From assembly GCA_949299115.1 (NCBI GenBank), contig CASFZH010000018.1, positions 1 through 39,122 on the forward strand: 39,122 bases of DNA. Reading direction: 5' to 3'. The notes beneath the pieces are model-generated. The model did no database searches and had not been told where the DNA came from. It was given only the letters and a program-made list of their open reading frames with translations. This DNA comes from an uncultured Helicobacter sp. (GTDB lineage: Bacteria; Campylobacterota; Campylobacteria; Campylobacterales; Helicobacteraceae). Made by a program: the position numbers and the translations under genes. Positions 1 through 10,000 of the stretch are shown here, piece by piece (position 1 is the stretch's first letter; the number at the start of each line of letters is the position of its first letter).

Positions 1-511
1 TGTTTACTGATATTCATCTTACATGTGTGAAAGACTAGATTTAAAAGCCCATAGCCAATAATGTATGGATATATCCCCAGTAGCACATTATTCTTACAAG
101 ACAATAAAAGATAAAATTTCTATAAGAATTAAATATGTATTTTTGTATAAAAATCATTTTATGATTTTTAAGAATCTATTCTTACTAGAATATTTTACCA
201 ATGGATATTTTACTAATGATTGAAAGTATTCTAAGATAGAAAGATTGTTGTGAATATACACTCTGCTATGACATTACAATAATCATCTTAATCTTCATCA
301 TGATACAAAGCAAAAGAGAATCTGTATCTATATTGTACTTTGATGAAGGAGGGTGTTCTTAATTGGATTCTATTTTTCCTAGTTACACAAAAGGTAAAAA
401 TCCAAAATATTTCTACCATTACATTAGCATAATGCCACGACTTTTCTCTATAACACATTACCAATTATAGACAATGTATGTCTGAATCATTAAATCCTAA
501 TGCAATGAATT
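1..511. other. gene-free left edge
   Basis: No convincing coding region is visible on either strand. The stretch is very AT-rich and contains one perfect inverted repeat at 149-169 (arms AAAAATCAT / ATGATTTTT, 3-nt loop). It lacks the GC-rich stem expected of an intrinsic terminator. The CinA-like gene ends at 512 on the minus strand, so this is its downstream region. Confidence 0.5.
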
Positions 512-1354
512 CTAATTTATTGTATCTAAGATGAGACGCAAACACTGCATGCTTGCATTATGTTGCACTAAATTACGCATATTTTGTGATATTGGAATAT
601 TATACATATTAGTAGCATTATCATCACGATTTTCGATATTGGCATCATTGCGATTTGATAAAAAATTATGTGAGACAGTAATAGGCATTTTTCCACGTTG
701 TAAAATACAAATAAATACTAATCCAGCCGGGAGATGTAAAAAATTATTACTACTTGTATCTTGTGTAGCTAATCCGCTCGTAGCTATTGCGACATTAGCA
801 CCAAACAGATTGATTGCCTTCTTTGCCATAGCTTTCACACATTCTTCCGAATATACACTATATTTTTGCAATAGAGAATCTTTTATACCTAAAATAGTAC
901 GTTTTGATTCTATGCTATACGCTGTTATTCCCCCCTTATATACATCACTTGCACCATTAATAGCTGTAAGCATTGAGCTTACAATGCCTCCTGTGCAAGA
1001 CTCTACCGTGCAGATACTTAAAGATTTCTCACGTAATCTTTGTATGACAGATGTTGCTAAATCTCCTTTTACAAATTTTTTATCAAAAAAATTTGTAAGA
1101 AACACGGCAAATTTATCAAGTGCCTTTAAGGTTCCTTGTGCTACAACACCATATTCTTTCAATAATATAATATTATACCATTTAGATAATTCTGGTATAA
1201 CCAATGTAACACTGCATTCTGTTGCGTGATTGCTAAGAATTTGCATAATACTACTTTGTTCAAATCCTAAGATTTCAAAATACATCTCACTATGTACAAT
1301 GTCATAAGAATCAACATAGCTATGAATTACATCGTGATTAATATTTTTTTGCAT
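512..1354 (-). CDS. CinA/PncC-like nicotinamide-nucleotide amidase family protein
   Basis: The 280-aa product carries a CinA C-terminal (PncC) domain from about residue 100 onward. Visible signs are the family signature ESCTGG (118-123, containing the presumed catalytic Ser), the stretch GASDVYKGGITAYS, and a degenerate version of the usual SGIAGP..PVG loop, here SGLATQDTSSNN..LPAG. By family knowledge, PncC deamidates nicotinamide mononucleotide in NAD salvage. The first ~100 residues are not the typical CinA MoCF domain, and I do not recognise them. The ATG lies 1 nt after the stop of the upstream ORF and has no Shine-Dalgarno, so it is either translationally coupled or the second half of a frameshifted gene. 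Domain call is fairly secure; substrate and activity are not. Confidence 0.7.
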   Translation of the reverse strand: MQKNINHDVIHSYVDSYDIVHSEMYFEILGFEQSSIMQILSNHATECSVTLVIPELSKWYNIILLKEYGVVAQGTLKALDKFAVFLTNFFDKKFVKGDLATSVIQRLREKSLSICTVESCTGGIVSSMLTAINGASDVYKGGITAYSIESKRTILGIKDSLLQKYSVYSEECVKAMAKKAINLFGANVAIATSGLATQDTSSNNFLHLPAGLVFICILQRGKMPITVSHNFLSNRNDANIENRDDNATNMYNIPISQNMRNLVQHNASMQCLRLILDTIN

Positions 1355-1355
1355 A

Positions 1356-1676
1356 TTATGTAAATAAGAACGTGTTTAAAGTCGTATTTTTTGCAATATA
1401 GTAGTGTAATTTTACTATTGGTATAAAAAATTTAGGATTATTATTAATATAGATGTTTGACGTTACTTCAGCATGAGTCGACATAACAAGGTCTCTCACC
1501 ACATTCTGATGTATCACAATTGAATACATCTCCTCAGTGTCCACACTTATAGAATCCGCAAACAAAAATCCATATTGATTCTCTAATACAATTTTGTTAT
1601 CAGACTTTAATAAAGAGTTAACACTATTTTTGTAATGTGATGTTTGTAAGGATACAATACTGTTATTTTTTTTCAT
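1356..1676 (-). CDS. 106-aa hypothetical protein between ppk2 and the cinA-like gene
   Basis: This is a short ORF whose ATG at 1676 overlaps the 3' end of the PPK2 gene by 14 nt, and whose stop lies 1 nt before the CinA-like ATG. The reading frame is open further upstream (to 1802), but that part is only a shadow of the lysine-rich PPK2 tail. The product (starting MKKNNSIVSLQ, containing VIHQNVVRDLVMSTHAEV) is not recognised. Because the downstream ATG has no ribosome-binding site, this ORF could be the N-terminal part of a single CinA-family protein separated by a frameshift. A run of eight T (1666-1673, A8 in the coding sense) sits at its start. Confidence 0.45.
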   Translation of the reverse strand: MKKNNSIVSLQTSHYKNSVNSLLKSDNKIVLENQYGFLFADSISVDTEEMYSIVIHQNVVRDLVMSTHAEVTSNIYINNNPKFFIPIVKLHYYIAKNTTLNTFLFT

Positions 1677-2607
1677 TCTCTTTTTCATCTTTTTTAGAAT
1701 CTTTATTTTTCTCTTTATCCTTATTATTTTTTTCATCTTTGAAAATTTTATAATCTTTATTTTTCTTAATGAAACTAGATTGCTGTGAGTATAAATGGAC
1801 AATATTAGGATCTGCTAACAGGCACACAGAACTTTGGTCTTTATCCTCATAATCAACCTTACTTAACAAGTCTCTAGCAATATTTAATCTTGCACGTTTT
1901 TTATCATTAGAATCTACTATCATCCATGGGCTATAGTGTGTATGTGTACGCGAAAACATTTTTTCAAATGCCTCTGTATAATCATCCCATAAATTCAAGG
2001 ATTTTGCATCAATGGGACTTAGCTTCCACATTCTTAAGGGATCATTTTTTCTTCTTTCAATACGTCTCTTTTGTTCATCTTGTGATACATTGAGGAAATA
2101 TTTAAAAATTATAGTGCCACTTGCTACCAACATTTGTTCAAGATTGCTTACTTGATAAAGAAATTCTTTATATTCATCTTGCGTACAAAAGCCCATTACT
2201 CTTTCTACTCCAGCACGATTATACCAACTTCTATCAAAAAAGACGATTTCACCACCAGAGGGCAAATTAGAAATATAACGTTTGAAATACCATTCTGTTT
2301 TTTCTTGTTCTGTTGGTTTATTGAGTGCGACTATACGACAACCACGAGGATTTAAATGAGAAGTTAGGGCTTTAATAGTGCCACCTTTACCAGCACCATC
2401 TCTACCTTCCATAATAATGACGATTTTTTGATTTGTCTTCTTTACCCAATTTTGAAATTTTACCAATTCAATCTCTAACTTACGTAATTCTTTTTCATAA
2501 AAATCATTCTTGAATAAATGACGATGATTAATGACTTTCTTTTTGCTATACACATCTTCTGGATTCATCGATTCTTCTGGTCTAATGACAATCTGTTTTT
2601 TGCTCAT
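1663..2607 (-). CDS. ppk2: polyphosphate kinase 2 (PPK2 family)
   Basis: The 314-aa protein is a PPK2-family kinase, which moves phosphate between polyphosphate and nucleotides in the cytosol. Walker A reads GRDGAGKGG (68-76) and the Walker B region FFDRSWYNR (123-131), followed by AGVERVMGF; the Arg-rich lid (KRRIERR) and DPLRMWKLSPID segment are also typical. One-domain length fits PPK2 apart from an unusual tail: roughly residues 280-314 are almost only Lys, Asp, Glu and Asn with a single Ser. The ATG is preceded by AAGGGGA at good spacing. It is the first gene of a tightly packed minus-strand set (small ORF, then the CinA-like gene). Preferred nucleotide and direction (synthesis or use of polyP) cannot be read from the sequence. 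Confidence 0.93.
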   Translation of the reverse strand: MSKKQIVIRPEESMNPEDVYSKKKVINHRHLFKNDFYEKELRKLEIELVKFQNWVKKTNQKIVIIMEGRDGAGKGGTIKALTSHLNPRGCRIVALNKPTEQEKTEWYFKRYISNLPSGGEIVFFDRSWYNRAGVERVMGFCTQDEYKEFLYQVSNLEQMLVASGTIIFKYFLNVSQDEQKRRIERRKNDPLRMWKLSPIDAKSLNLWDDYTEAFEKMFSRTHTHYSPWMIVDSNDKKRARLNIARDLLSKVDYEDKDQSSVCLLADPNIVHLYSQQSSFIKKNKDYKIFKDEKNNKDKEKNKDSKKDEKENEKK

Positions 2608-3343
2608 ACAATCCCCTTTACAAAATAAAATTCTATCAGTATACTCAATATTTCATTAAAAAATACTTATAATGACAGTAAATTATCGTAGTAACTTTCG
2701 TTGAAAATATAATTTCAAACATGAGGAAATGAATTGTAATTTTTACTGAATAACGGATTGAAAAATATACAATCTATCATAATCAAAATTTTTCTAAAAT
2801 TTCTAATTTCGTATAATCCTAATGTTATTATGCTAAATTATATTAGTGTAAAATTAGCATTATAAATACATTGCATTGTAAAACTTTGCAATGAAAAATA
2901 CTGTATTGTAAAAGATTCTTTTTTATTATACGATATGGGTAGAACAATCCATCGCAATCTGTGTCTTACAGCATCGCGAGAATATGTAGTATTTATGACA
3001 ATCTACACATGTTAATGAACAAGATATTTTTAGAGTCTTATATTTTAAGTAGTTTGAAGATAGAGATTTAAAACTTCCATTCTTGGAATCTACTCTTGTT
3101 GCATACAAAGCCTTAATACTCCATCTTTTTAAGACTCTTGGAATCTAAATTCTAACATTGAAAGCATATTTCTTCTCATTATTCATAGAAAATACCACTA
3201 TCTGTAGCATTTTCAAAGATACCGTATTCTATTTTACACGATTTTCTAATGTAAGGATCACAATCTCAGAGCTTAAAAATGCACACTATCATGATTGTGG
3301 TATCCATCTGGGGCAGGTTTGCTCTACTTACAGGTTTGCTTAT
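2608..3343. other. 736-bp gene-free, AT-rich spacer
   Basis: Only short ORFs of unlikely composition occur here, for example about 60 codons on the minus strand at 2926-3108 and 66 codons from a TTG on the plus strand at 3158-3358. None has a good ribosome-binding site or recognisable motif. No RNA gene or strong terminator is apparent. The upstream region of ppk2 lies at 2608-2700. Confidence 0.4.
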
Positions 3344-3910
3344 TTAATTGTACTCTAGTACCCTGCATTCTACATATTCCCTCCCTTGCTCATCATAGAA
3401 TCTATCGCTCCCAAGTCCATCTTCTGTGATAAAATACTCAATTTCTGTACCATTCTCTAGACTAAAGCGTACGATGCCACCTATGCTACCAGAGCCGGGC
3501 GTGGAGGTTTCTATAAGCACCACATTATCCAATCTATCCAAATACGCAATCTGTGCGATAAGTTTCCCTGTTTGCAAAAACGATTTTCCCTTTTTATCAT
3601 CATACACCCATAGAGGGTCGCCACTGCTATCGCGTTTCACATCATAAAGCTTAAAATCCTTCACGCCCATACTGCCAAAGGAGATGATGTCACAATCACT
3701 CCCCTCTTTAACTTGCAAGGTATAGATTCTACCGCCAAAGCTCCCATTTAAACGCCCAAGCACCTCATCACGTAGCCCATAATCTTTAGCAACTCGCACG
3801 GCATAGCTTTTAGAATCTATCTGTGCTTGGCTAAGGCAGAGCGGCTCCTGTGCAGCAAGCCTCAAGAGCCCCACGCATATAACACAAAATACACATACTA
3901 TCTTTTGCAT
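3344..3910 (-). CDS. secreted/periplasmic hypothetical protein
   Basis: This 188-aa product starts with a Sec-type signal peptide (MQKIVCVFCVICVGLLRLAAQ), leaving a soluble domain of about 165 residues rich in Asp, Gly and Tyr. The start at 3910 is chosen because AGGAGG lies 6 nt before it; a longer frame from 3934 is open but has no such site. The AGGAGG overlaps the end of the upstream phosphoesterase gene (stop at 3921-3923), so the two are an operon. I do not recognise the family. The C-terminal FSLENGTEIEYFITEDGLGSD suggests a beta-rich fold. Likely periplasmic or outer-membrane associated; function unknown. Confidence 0.75.
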   Translation of the reverse strand: MQKIVCVFCVICVGLLRLAAQEPLCLSQAQIDSKSYAVRVAKDYGLRDEVLGRLNGSFGGRIYTLQVKEGSDCDIISFGSMGVKDFKLYDVKRDSSGDPLWVYDDKKGKSFLQTGKLIAQIAYLDRLDNVVLIETSTPGSGSIGGIVRFSLENGTEIEYFITEDGLGSDRFYDEQGREYVECRVLEYN

Positions 3911-3920
3911 ATCTAGCCTC

Positions 3921-5300
3921 CTAAGAATCCTCATAGGGCTTGAGCGTGAGATTCACAATCTCACTTGGGGCTAAAAAGCGTATCGCAGGTCCCCAAAATC
4001 CAGCACCAGAGCTCACATACAGCTGCGTTTTAGAATCTAGCGTATAAAGTCCATGGACATAATGCTGATCCAACCATACAAAAAATGAAAGTGGGAACAC
4101 CTGCCCAGCGTGTGTATGCCCACATAGCACAAGATCAAAATCGCTCACATCATTACGTCGCACAAATTTGGGCTGATGGGCGAGCAAAATGCTTGGCTTA
4201 TCCAAATTGCGTCCTTGCTTGGCAGATTCTATATCCGGTGGATAGCGATTAAAAGTAGTACCTGCCAAATCGCTTACCCCACAGAGATTCACACTCTCTA
4301 GCTCAATATTGGCATTATCTAGCACCTTGAGATTAAGGGTTTTAAGAAACTTGAGGATAGAATCTATGCCATGGTAATACTCATGATTCCCACTTACATA
4401 ATACACACCCTCCTTGCTTTGCAAGTCATTTAAAAGCACCAAATGCTCTCTAACAAAATTAATATCCTCATCGACCAAATCTCCCACAATGACGACTATA
4501 TCAGCATTTAAAGCATTAATTTTATCCACTATCCCACGCACAAAATCGCTTTGGAGCATTTTGCCAATATGCACATCGCTAATCATCGCTATACGTACTT
4601 CACGTACTAAGCCCTTGATTTTTACCTCTACATCGCGTACTTTAGGGATACTAAGTGCACCCCTCACGCTTTTAAAACTAAAGAGAAAAAAGAGTGCGAT
4701 GATGCCTAAATCAAACATAATCTTTAAAAACCGCCGCCGATTAGAATCTAACACAGAATGCACCTTAGATTCTATACTAGAATCTAGCCTAGTTTCTAGT
4801 ATAGGTTGCACTTGTATATGTGTATCTTGTTTTTCTTGTGTGTCTTGTACGTCTATGGTAGGGCTAGATTCTACCTTTATAGATTTTATCCTTGTAGATT
4901 CTGCCTTCATAGATTCTGTCCCTGCTTCTAGCGTAGAATCTCTTGTAAAATCTCTATGAGAATCCTTTGTAGATTCTACCGGCTTCGCACTAGAATCTAG
5001 CGTATGCAGGACAAAGCGTCCTGCCCTAAGCGACATATCGCCCACTAGACACGCCACAAACAAGCTATATGCAAGGATCACAGAGGAGCTAAGAGCAATG
5101 TAGGTCGTATGGTCAAAGCCCTTGTCTTTTGCTAAAAAGAAAAAGGCCAACTCGGTGGCATACAGCCCAAAAAGCAAAAGGGCTAGCACGATTTTATGCT
5201 CACTAAACATAAACGTATGACGTAGCACGTTAAAAATATACAGTTTCATTAGGGCTAACACAAAAAAAATAATGCCAATCATTAGCCAAATTTTCATCAT
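3921..5300 (-). CDS. membrane-anchored metallophosphoesterase (YkuE/YaeI-like)
   Basis: The 459-aa protein has hydrophobic N-terminal segments (about residues 3-100), a long polar linker (about 105-185), another membrane segment (about 195-213), then a calcineurin-type phosphoesterase domain. Metal-binding motifs are visible in order: ISDVHIG, VGDLVDED, SGNHEYY, LAHQP and CGHTHAGQ. Related enzymes act on lipid or cell-envelope phosphoesters; the substrate here is unknown. The linker is built largely of Ser, Glu, Asp and Thr encoded by repeated AGAATCT/AGATTCT heptamers. Start: an AGGA precedes two adjacent ATGs (5300 and 5297); a TTG at 5303 is less likely. Cotranscribed with the secreted protein downstream. 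Confidence 0.85.
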   Translation of the reverse strand: MMKIWLMIGIIFFVLALMKLYIFNVLRHTFMFSEHKIVLALLLFGLYATELAFFFLAKDKGFDHTTYIALSSSVILAYSLFVACLVGDMSLRAGRFVLHTLDSSAKPVESTKDSHRDFTRDSTLEAGTESMKAESTRIKSIKVESSPTIDVQDTQEKQDTHIQVQPILETRLDSSIESKVHSVLDSNRRRFLKIMFDLGIIALFFLFSFKSVRGALSIPKVRDVEVKIKGLVREVRIAMISDVHIGKMLQSDFVRGIVDKINALNADIVVIVGDLVDEDINFVREHLVLLNDLQSKEGVYYVSGNHEYYHGIDSILKFLKTLNLKVLDNANIELESVNLCGVSDLAGTTFNRYPPDIESAKQGRNLDKPSILLAHQPKFVRRNDVSDFDLVLCGHTHAGQVFPLSFFVWLDQHYVHGLYTLDSKTQLYVSSGAGFWGPAIRFLAPSEIVNLTLKPYEDS

Positions 5301-5303
5301 CAA

Positions 5304-5630
5304 ATCCTACAATATGATACTATTCTAACAGCATTATTATATACTCTGCATCCTCTGCTACATACATCTATCGCTTTTAACTCTATGAATGATTTGCTTT
5401 TAAAGCAAATGCTTACCCACTTATGAAAAGCGAATCCTCAACTCACTTTGCTTTGCATATACAAACCGTTTTAGCACATTAACATCACTAGATTCACTAA
5501 ATACAATGTGTGCTTTGATTCCACAAATGCCAACAGAAATTCCAAAGAGTAAATAATAACAAAGATTCTGCATTTTAGATTTAATGCCTACCCAAAACCC
5601 TAAATATTAAGCCTAAAGCACCACAGATTC
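5304..5630. other. intergenic region with one possible small ORF
   Basis: The spacer between the regulator gene and the phosphoesterase gene holds no large ORF. The only candidate is a 50-codon minus-strand frame at 5421-5573, described separately. No clear terminator for the regulator gene is seen. Confidence 0.4.
5421..5573 (-). CDS. possible 50-aa secreted peptide or gene remnant
   Basis: An ATG at 5573 opens a 50-codon frame beginning MQNLCYYLLFGISVGICG, which resembles a signal peptide, followed by a polar segment ending ELRIRFS. No good Shine-Dalgarno lies upstream, and no promoter stands out. It could be a truncated N terminus of a lost secreted protein, or chance. Low confidence. Confidence 0.22.
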   Translation of the reverse strand: MQNLCYYLLFGISVGICGIKAHIVFSESSDVNVLKRFVYAKQSELRIRFS

Positions 5631-6236
5631 TCAATATAGCACAATCCTACCTCGTCTTGTGCTTAAAACTCCCTTTTGCTTTAGCTTTTGCAATGCTCTA
5701 TTTACCACAGCTCTTGAGGTATTAAGGGCATTGGCAATTTCTTCATTACTTATGCTTAATTCTTTTATCTTTTGTTGCATAAGCCTACTTTGCAAATACT
5801 CTAAAACACGTACATCAAGCCTTTTGTATTTTATATTTTCTAAAAGCCTTGTGAGTGTGCTGTATCGCAAGGCAAAAAGATTAAAGATAATCTTTTGGTA
5901 TTCTAAATCCTGCACCATAAGCTTTCTAGCGATGTGTGTAGGGATAGTATAGCCCTTAATATCACTACAAGCCCTAGCACTAGCCACTGCCTTACTTTGC
6001 GAGAAGGCAGAAGCGATATTTACGATACAATGCTCGCCGCTATGGCATTCATACAATATTAACTCTCTTAAGTCCCTAGATTCTACATCCACAGACAGGG
6101 TGATTGTGCCTTGTAAGCAATAAAAAATATCCTTGCAAATATCGCCTTCATAGAATAACACGCTGCCTTTTTCTAACTCAACATAGCGAGAATTTTCTTG
6201 TATAAGGGCTAAGAGTCTTGTTGAAATTTTTTGCAT
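5631..6236 (-). CDS. Crp/Fnr-family transcriptional regulator
   Basis: The 201-aa protein has a cyclic-nucleotide-type beta-roll sensor domain (about 10-110, with GSVLFYEGDICKDIFYCLQG) and a C-terminal winged helix (about 145-201, SISNEEIANALNTSRAVVNR as recognition helix region). The Cys residues are not in the Fnr iron-sulphur arrangement, so oxygen sensing by a 4Fe-4S cluster is not suggested. AAAGGA lies 5 nt before the ATG, and a TATAAT on the minus strand at 6316-6321 is a plausible -10. The gene diverges from a 95-aa small protein gene, a common layout for a local regulator and its target. Effector and regulon are unknown. Confidence 0.88.
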   Translation of the reverse strand: MQKISTRLLALIQENSRYVELEKGSVLFYEGDICKDIFYCLQGTITLSVDVESRDLRELILYECHSGEHCIVNIASAFSQSKAVASARACSDIKGYTIPTHIARKLMVQDLEYQKIIFNLFALRYSTLTRLLENIKYKRLDVRVLEYLQSRLMQQKIKELSISNEEIANALNTSRAVVNRALQKLKQKGVLSTRRGRIVLY

Positions 6237-6315
6237 ATTTTTCCTTTATTATGGTTTTAGCACGACTTAAAATTTCTTAAAGCCAAGCACAGAACGCCAA
6301 AGAATAATTATGCTA

Positions 6316-6321
6316 ATTATA
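6316..6321 (-). promoter_or_regulatory. -10 box of the Crp/Fnr-family gene
   Basis: A perfect TATAAT on the minus strand, 80 nt upstream of the ATG. Epsilonproteobacterial sigma-70 promoters often rely on the -10 alone, and no -35 is obvious here. Confidence 0.45.
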
Positions 6322-6428
6322 AGACATTTTACTCAAGCTTATGCTACTTTGGTAGTTTTTCTATTCTGCATAAAAAGCTATCATGCACACACTAGCGTAA
6401 AGCTAGAATTTTTTATAAAGGATACTTT

Positions 6429-6716
6429 ATGACATATTTACAAATCACACTCTTTATCGCAGAGGGCAACAGAGCAAAGGCAGCCGAAGTGTATGAGCAA
6501 TACAAAGAGCCTTTTTTACGCACTATACAGGGTGCAAGGAGCAAGGAGCTTTTAGTTCGGCAAGAAGACGTGCAGGTCTTACACGGCTTTGATAGCCAAG
6601 AATGTGCGAAGGCATATTTACAAAGTGCTTTATTCACCCAAGATGTAGTCAATGCCCTATCGCCTCTTTTTGAAAAAGAACCAAATATCGCTATATACGA
6701 ATGCGTGGCAAAGTAG
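6429..6716 (+). CDS. 95-aa hypothetical protein divergent from the Crp/Fnr gene
   Basis: A compact soluble protein starting MTYLQITLFIAEGNR and ending NIAIYECVAK, with an alternating beta/alpha pattern that would suit a small dimeric alpha-beta barrel. I cannot assign a family. AAAGGA stands 5 nt before the ATG. The leader contains a short hairpin at 6392-6406 (CTAGC / GCTAG, 5-nt loop) followed by AATTTTTT, which looks like a small attenuator or terminator just ahead of the ribosome-binding site. Because it diverges from the Crp/Fnr-family gene, it may be that regulator's target; this is inference. Confidence 0.65.
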   Translation: MTYLQITLFIAEGNRAKAAEVYEQYKEPFLRTIQGARSKELLVRQEDVQVLHGFDSQECAKAYLQSALFTQDVVNALSPLFEKEPNIAIYECVAK

Positions 6717-7015
6717 TTTAGATTCTATAAATCTTAGCTTTATACGTGTTGTTATAAGCAAACAAGCACTTGCTCACATCTGCAAATCTAGCAGTCATTT
6801 TGAGACGTTAATGCCAAATGTATGTGGTGCATTTGCGTGGGCAAGTCGCATCGATGCGCTAGAGCAAAGTCGCAGATGTAAAAACAAAAATGGCATTATA
6901 GCATTTATAAAACACATAACCTTACTAATGCCATAGCATTCTTAAAAGTCTGTAGTATGTCTGCAAATATTTTCTGCTACAATCTCTTTTTTACTACCCA
7001 AAAAGGCAGATACTA

Positions 7016-10000
7016 ATGATCACACAAGATAATCTTAAAAAAATGCTACAACATCTAGGCTTTAGCCAAATAGGAAACTCAAAGAAATATAAAAAAGAGT
7101 TTAAAAGCCTCCCTTATACTATGGAGGTAGATTTTACAAACAAAAAACTTATTTATCCAAAAGAAATAACAATCCACGATGACACTACGAGCAATTTCTC
7201 TCACCCCGAAAATTTCGTCGTTTTTGAATGTGTGCATAGGCTTTTAGAGAAAGGCTATAAACCACAATCACTAGAGCTAGAGCCAAAATGGAAGCTAGGC
7301 AGGGAGGCTAAAAGTGGCAAGGCAGATATTTTAGTGCGAGATTTAGAATCTAGTGAAGCAAATGAGCACAAGGGCAATCCTTACTTAATAATCGAGTGTA
7401 AAACCTCTGCTAAGGCAAATGAAAAAAGTGAATTTGCCAAAGAATGGGATAGAATGCAAGAAAATGGTGGGCAACTCTTTAGCTATTTCCAGCAAGAGCG
7501 AGCCGTGAAATTCCTCTGTCTTTATACGAGTGATTTTGTAGAATCTAGCCCCTTAGATTCTTCGGACTTACATCCTCGCAATGACAGTGTTTCAGAATCT
7601 AGCCTTATGTATGAAAACTACATACTAAATATGACAGACAATGAGGAGTTTTTAGCCCAAATCTCACAGGATAAAGCGATAAAAGGCTTTAAAGAAGCCT
7701 CAAGCGTTGAGGAGCTTTTTGTAGTTTGGAGTGATGTGTATTCCTTTGCCAAGCAAGAAGCGGGAATCTTTGAAAAAGAAGCACAAACCTACAAAATCAC
7801 AGCCCTAAAACCCACTTTAGAATCTCTTGAAGAATTTAGCTCAAGAGATATTCAAAAAAAGCGGCACGAGTGGGCTACGATTCTAAGGGCAAACGCTGTC
7901 AATGACCGCAATCTTGCCCTTGTAAAGCTTATGAATCTCTTTTTGTGTAAAATCACTGATGAGCTAGAAAATCCAAACAACTTGCAATTCTACTACAACG
8001 ATCCAAGCTCTGATACGCCTTTTGATTTAGTCGATAGATTGCAGCAGCTCTATCAAAAAGGTATGGAGAAGTATTTAAATGAAAAGATAACATATTATTC
8101 CCAAGATTCCATAGACGAGGCTTTTAAGCACTTTACAAAACAATTTGCCACAAAAACAACAATAGATAAAATCTTTAGAGACCTAAAATACTTTCAAAAT
8201 GGCGATTTTAATTTCATAGAAGTGTATAACCAAAAGCTTTTTTTGCAAAATTTTAAAGTCCTCTTGCCCCTTGTGCAATCCCTGCAAAATATAGGCTTTA
8301 CCAAAAAGGCTAATAGCAACATTTTGGGTGATTATTTTGAGACTTATATCAATGACTTTCCTCAAAGCGAGGGGCAGTATTTTACCCCAGCACCTTTAGT
8401 AAATTTCATCATCTATTCCCTCCCTGTGTATAAAGAATCTAAAGTGCTTGACTTTGCTTGTGGTGTAGGGCATTTTCTCACACAATACGCCGAAATAAAT
8501 ACCGAGTATAAAAACAGCACGACATTTTTAGGCATAGATAAGGATAATCGCCTAGCAAAAACGGCAAAAATCGCCTCCTTTATGCACCAAAGCGACATTA
8601 CCATACAAGCAGCCGATGCCCTCTCTACACAAAAGGAAAGCACGACACAATTTTTCACACACCTTATCTCAAATCCACCCTATTCTGTCAAGGGTTTTTT
8701 AAGCACCTTAAGCAAAAAAGACAGACAAGCCTATACCTTGTATAATGAAAATATCGATATAGAATCCAACAACGCCATAGAATGCTTTTTCCTAGAAAAA
8801 GCCGCACATTTGCTAGATTCACAAGGTATCTTAGCCCTTGTTTTGCCAAGCTCGATTTTAAACAAAGAGGGACTTTATACAAAAACTAGAGAGATTTTGC
8901 TAAGGGATTTTAGCATTATAGCTTTAGTCGAGTTAGGCAATCTTGCTTTTTTCAAAACAGGCACAAACACCATTATACTTTTTGCCCTGCGTAAATCCCG
9001 CATACCAACGACCAATGAAGCCAGATTTGCCGATATGCAAAAGTGGCTAAAAGAGGCAAATTTCACAAGGGCAAAGGACACTTATGAGGATTTTAGTGAG
9101 CTTTTTAGAGAATATTGTGCTTTTAGAAATTTTGATACCCTAGAGCTAGAGGCACTTTTTAGCAATGCCCTAAGCCAAGATTCAAAGCTTTTGCAATCCC
9201 AATATACCCAAAGTTATCAAGAGCAAATAAATAAAGAAAAACAAGACTATAATAAAAAATCAGACAAATATAAAAAGGCAAATCCCTTTACACCAAGCCA
9301 AAGTTTGCAAGAATATGTGCGAGACAAAGAAGCAGAGAAATTCCTTTACTTTTGCTACTGCCATGATTCTACTCCCTTGCTTATCAAATCCCCACAAGAT
9401 AATGCCACACAAAAGAAATTCTTAGGCTATGAATGGAGCAGTAAGAAAGGCAAAGAGGGCATACAGATTCTAGCAAGTAGTGCCAATCTCACAAAAGACA
9501 TACAAACACCACTCTATAACCCAAAAGATAGATACGACACCTCAAAGCTAAATACGCAGATTCTCTCACACTTTTTAGAGAAAATGCAAGGTTTAAGTTG
9601 TTTAGATTCTTCGCCTCTTGCAGGGGCTCAGAATGACAATACAAGGAGTCATTCTGAGGCGATAGCCGAAGAATCTAACAACACACAATCCCTAACGCCA
9701 AACCACACACAAACACAAAACAATATTCCAAAAGAACTAGAGCCTTATGCCTTTAGGGCAAGGCTAGTGGATATGCTAGATTACGAAAAAGCAGAATTTA
9801 ATAAGGCGATAAGTTTGAATCCTATCCGCCGCCTCCGCAACACACCCCATCATTCCGAATATTCTCGTCATTCTGAAGGAGCGTTAGCGACTGAAGAATC
9901 TTTCTTCTTAGATTCTTCGGGCTTTCGCCCTCAGAATGACACCCGCCCCTTTGCAAATTGTAAATATGAGTTGGTAAGACTAGAAACTATCTGCAAAATG

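Noticed and set aside
531-1229. 232-codon plus-strand ORF
   Set aside because: It lies antisense to the CinA-like gene, has no recognisable protein features and no ribosome-binding site.
2926-3108. 60-codon minus-strand Cys-rich ORF
   Set aside because: No Shine-Dalgarno, no family resemblance, and situated in AT-rich spacer; treated as chance.
6652-6936. 94-codon plus-strand ORF after the 95-aa gene
   Set aside because: Overlaps the 95-aa gene in another frame and lacks a ribosome-binding site or credible composition.
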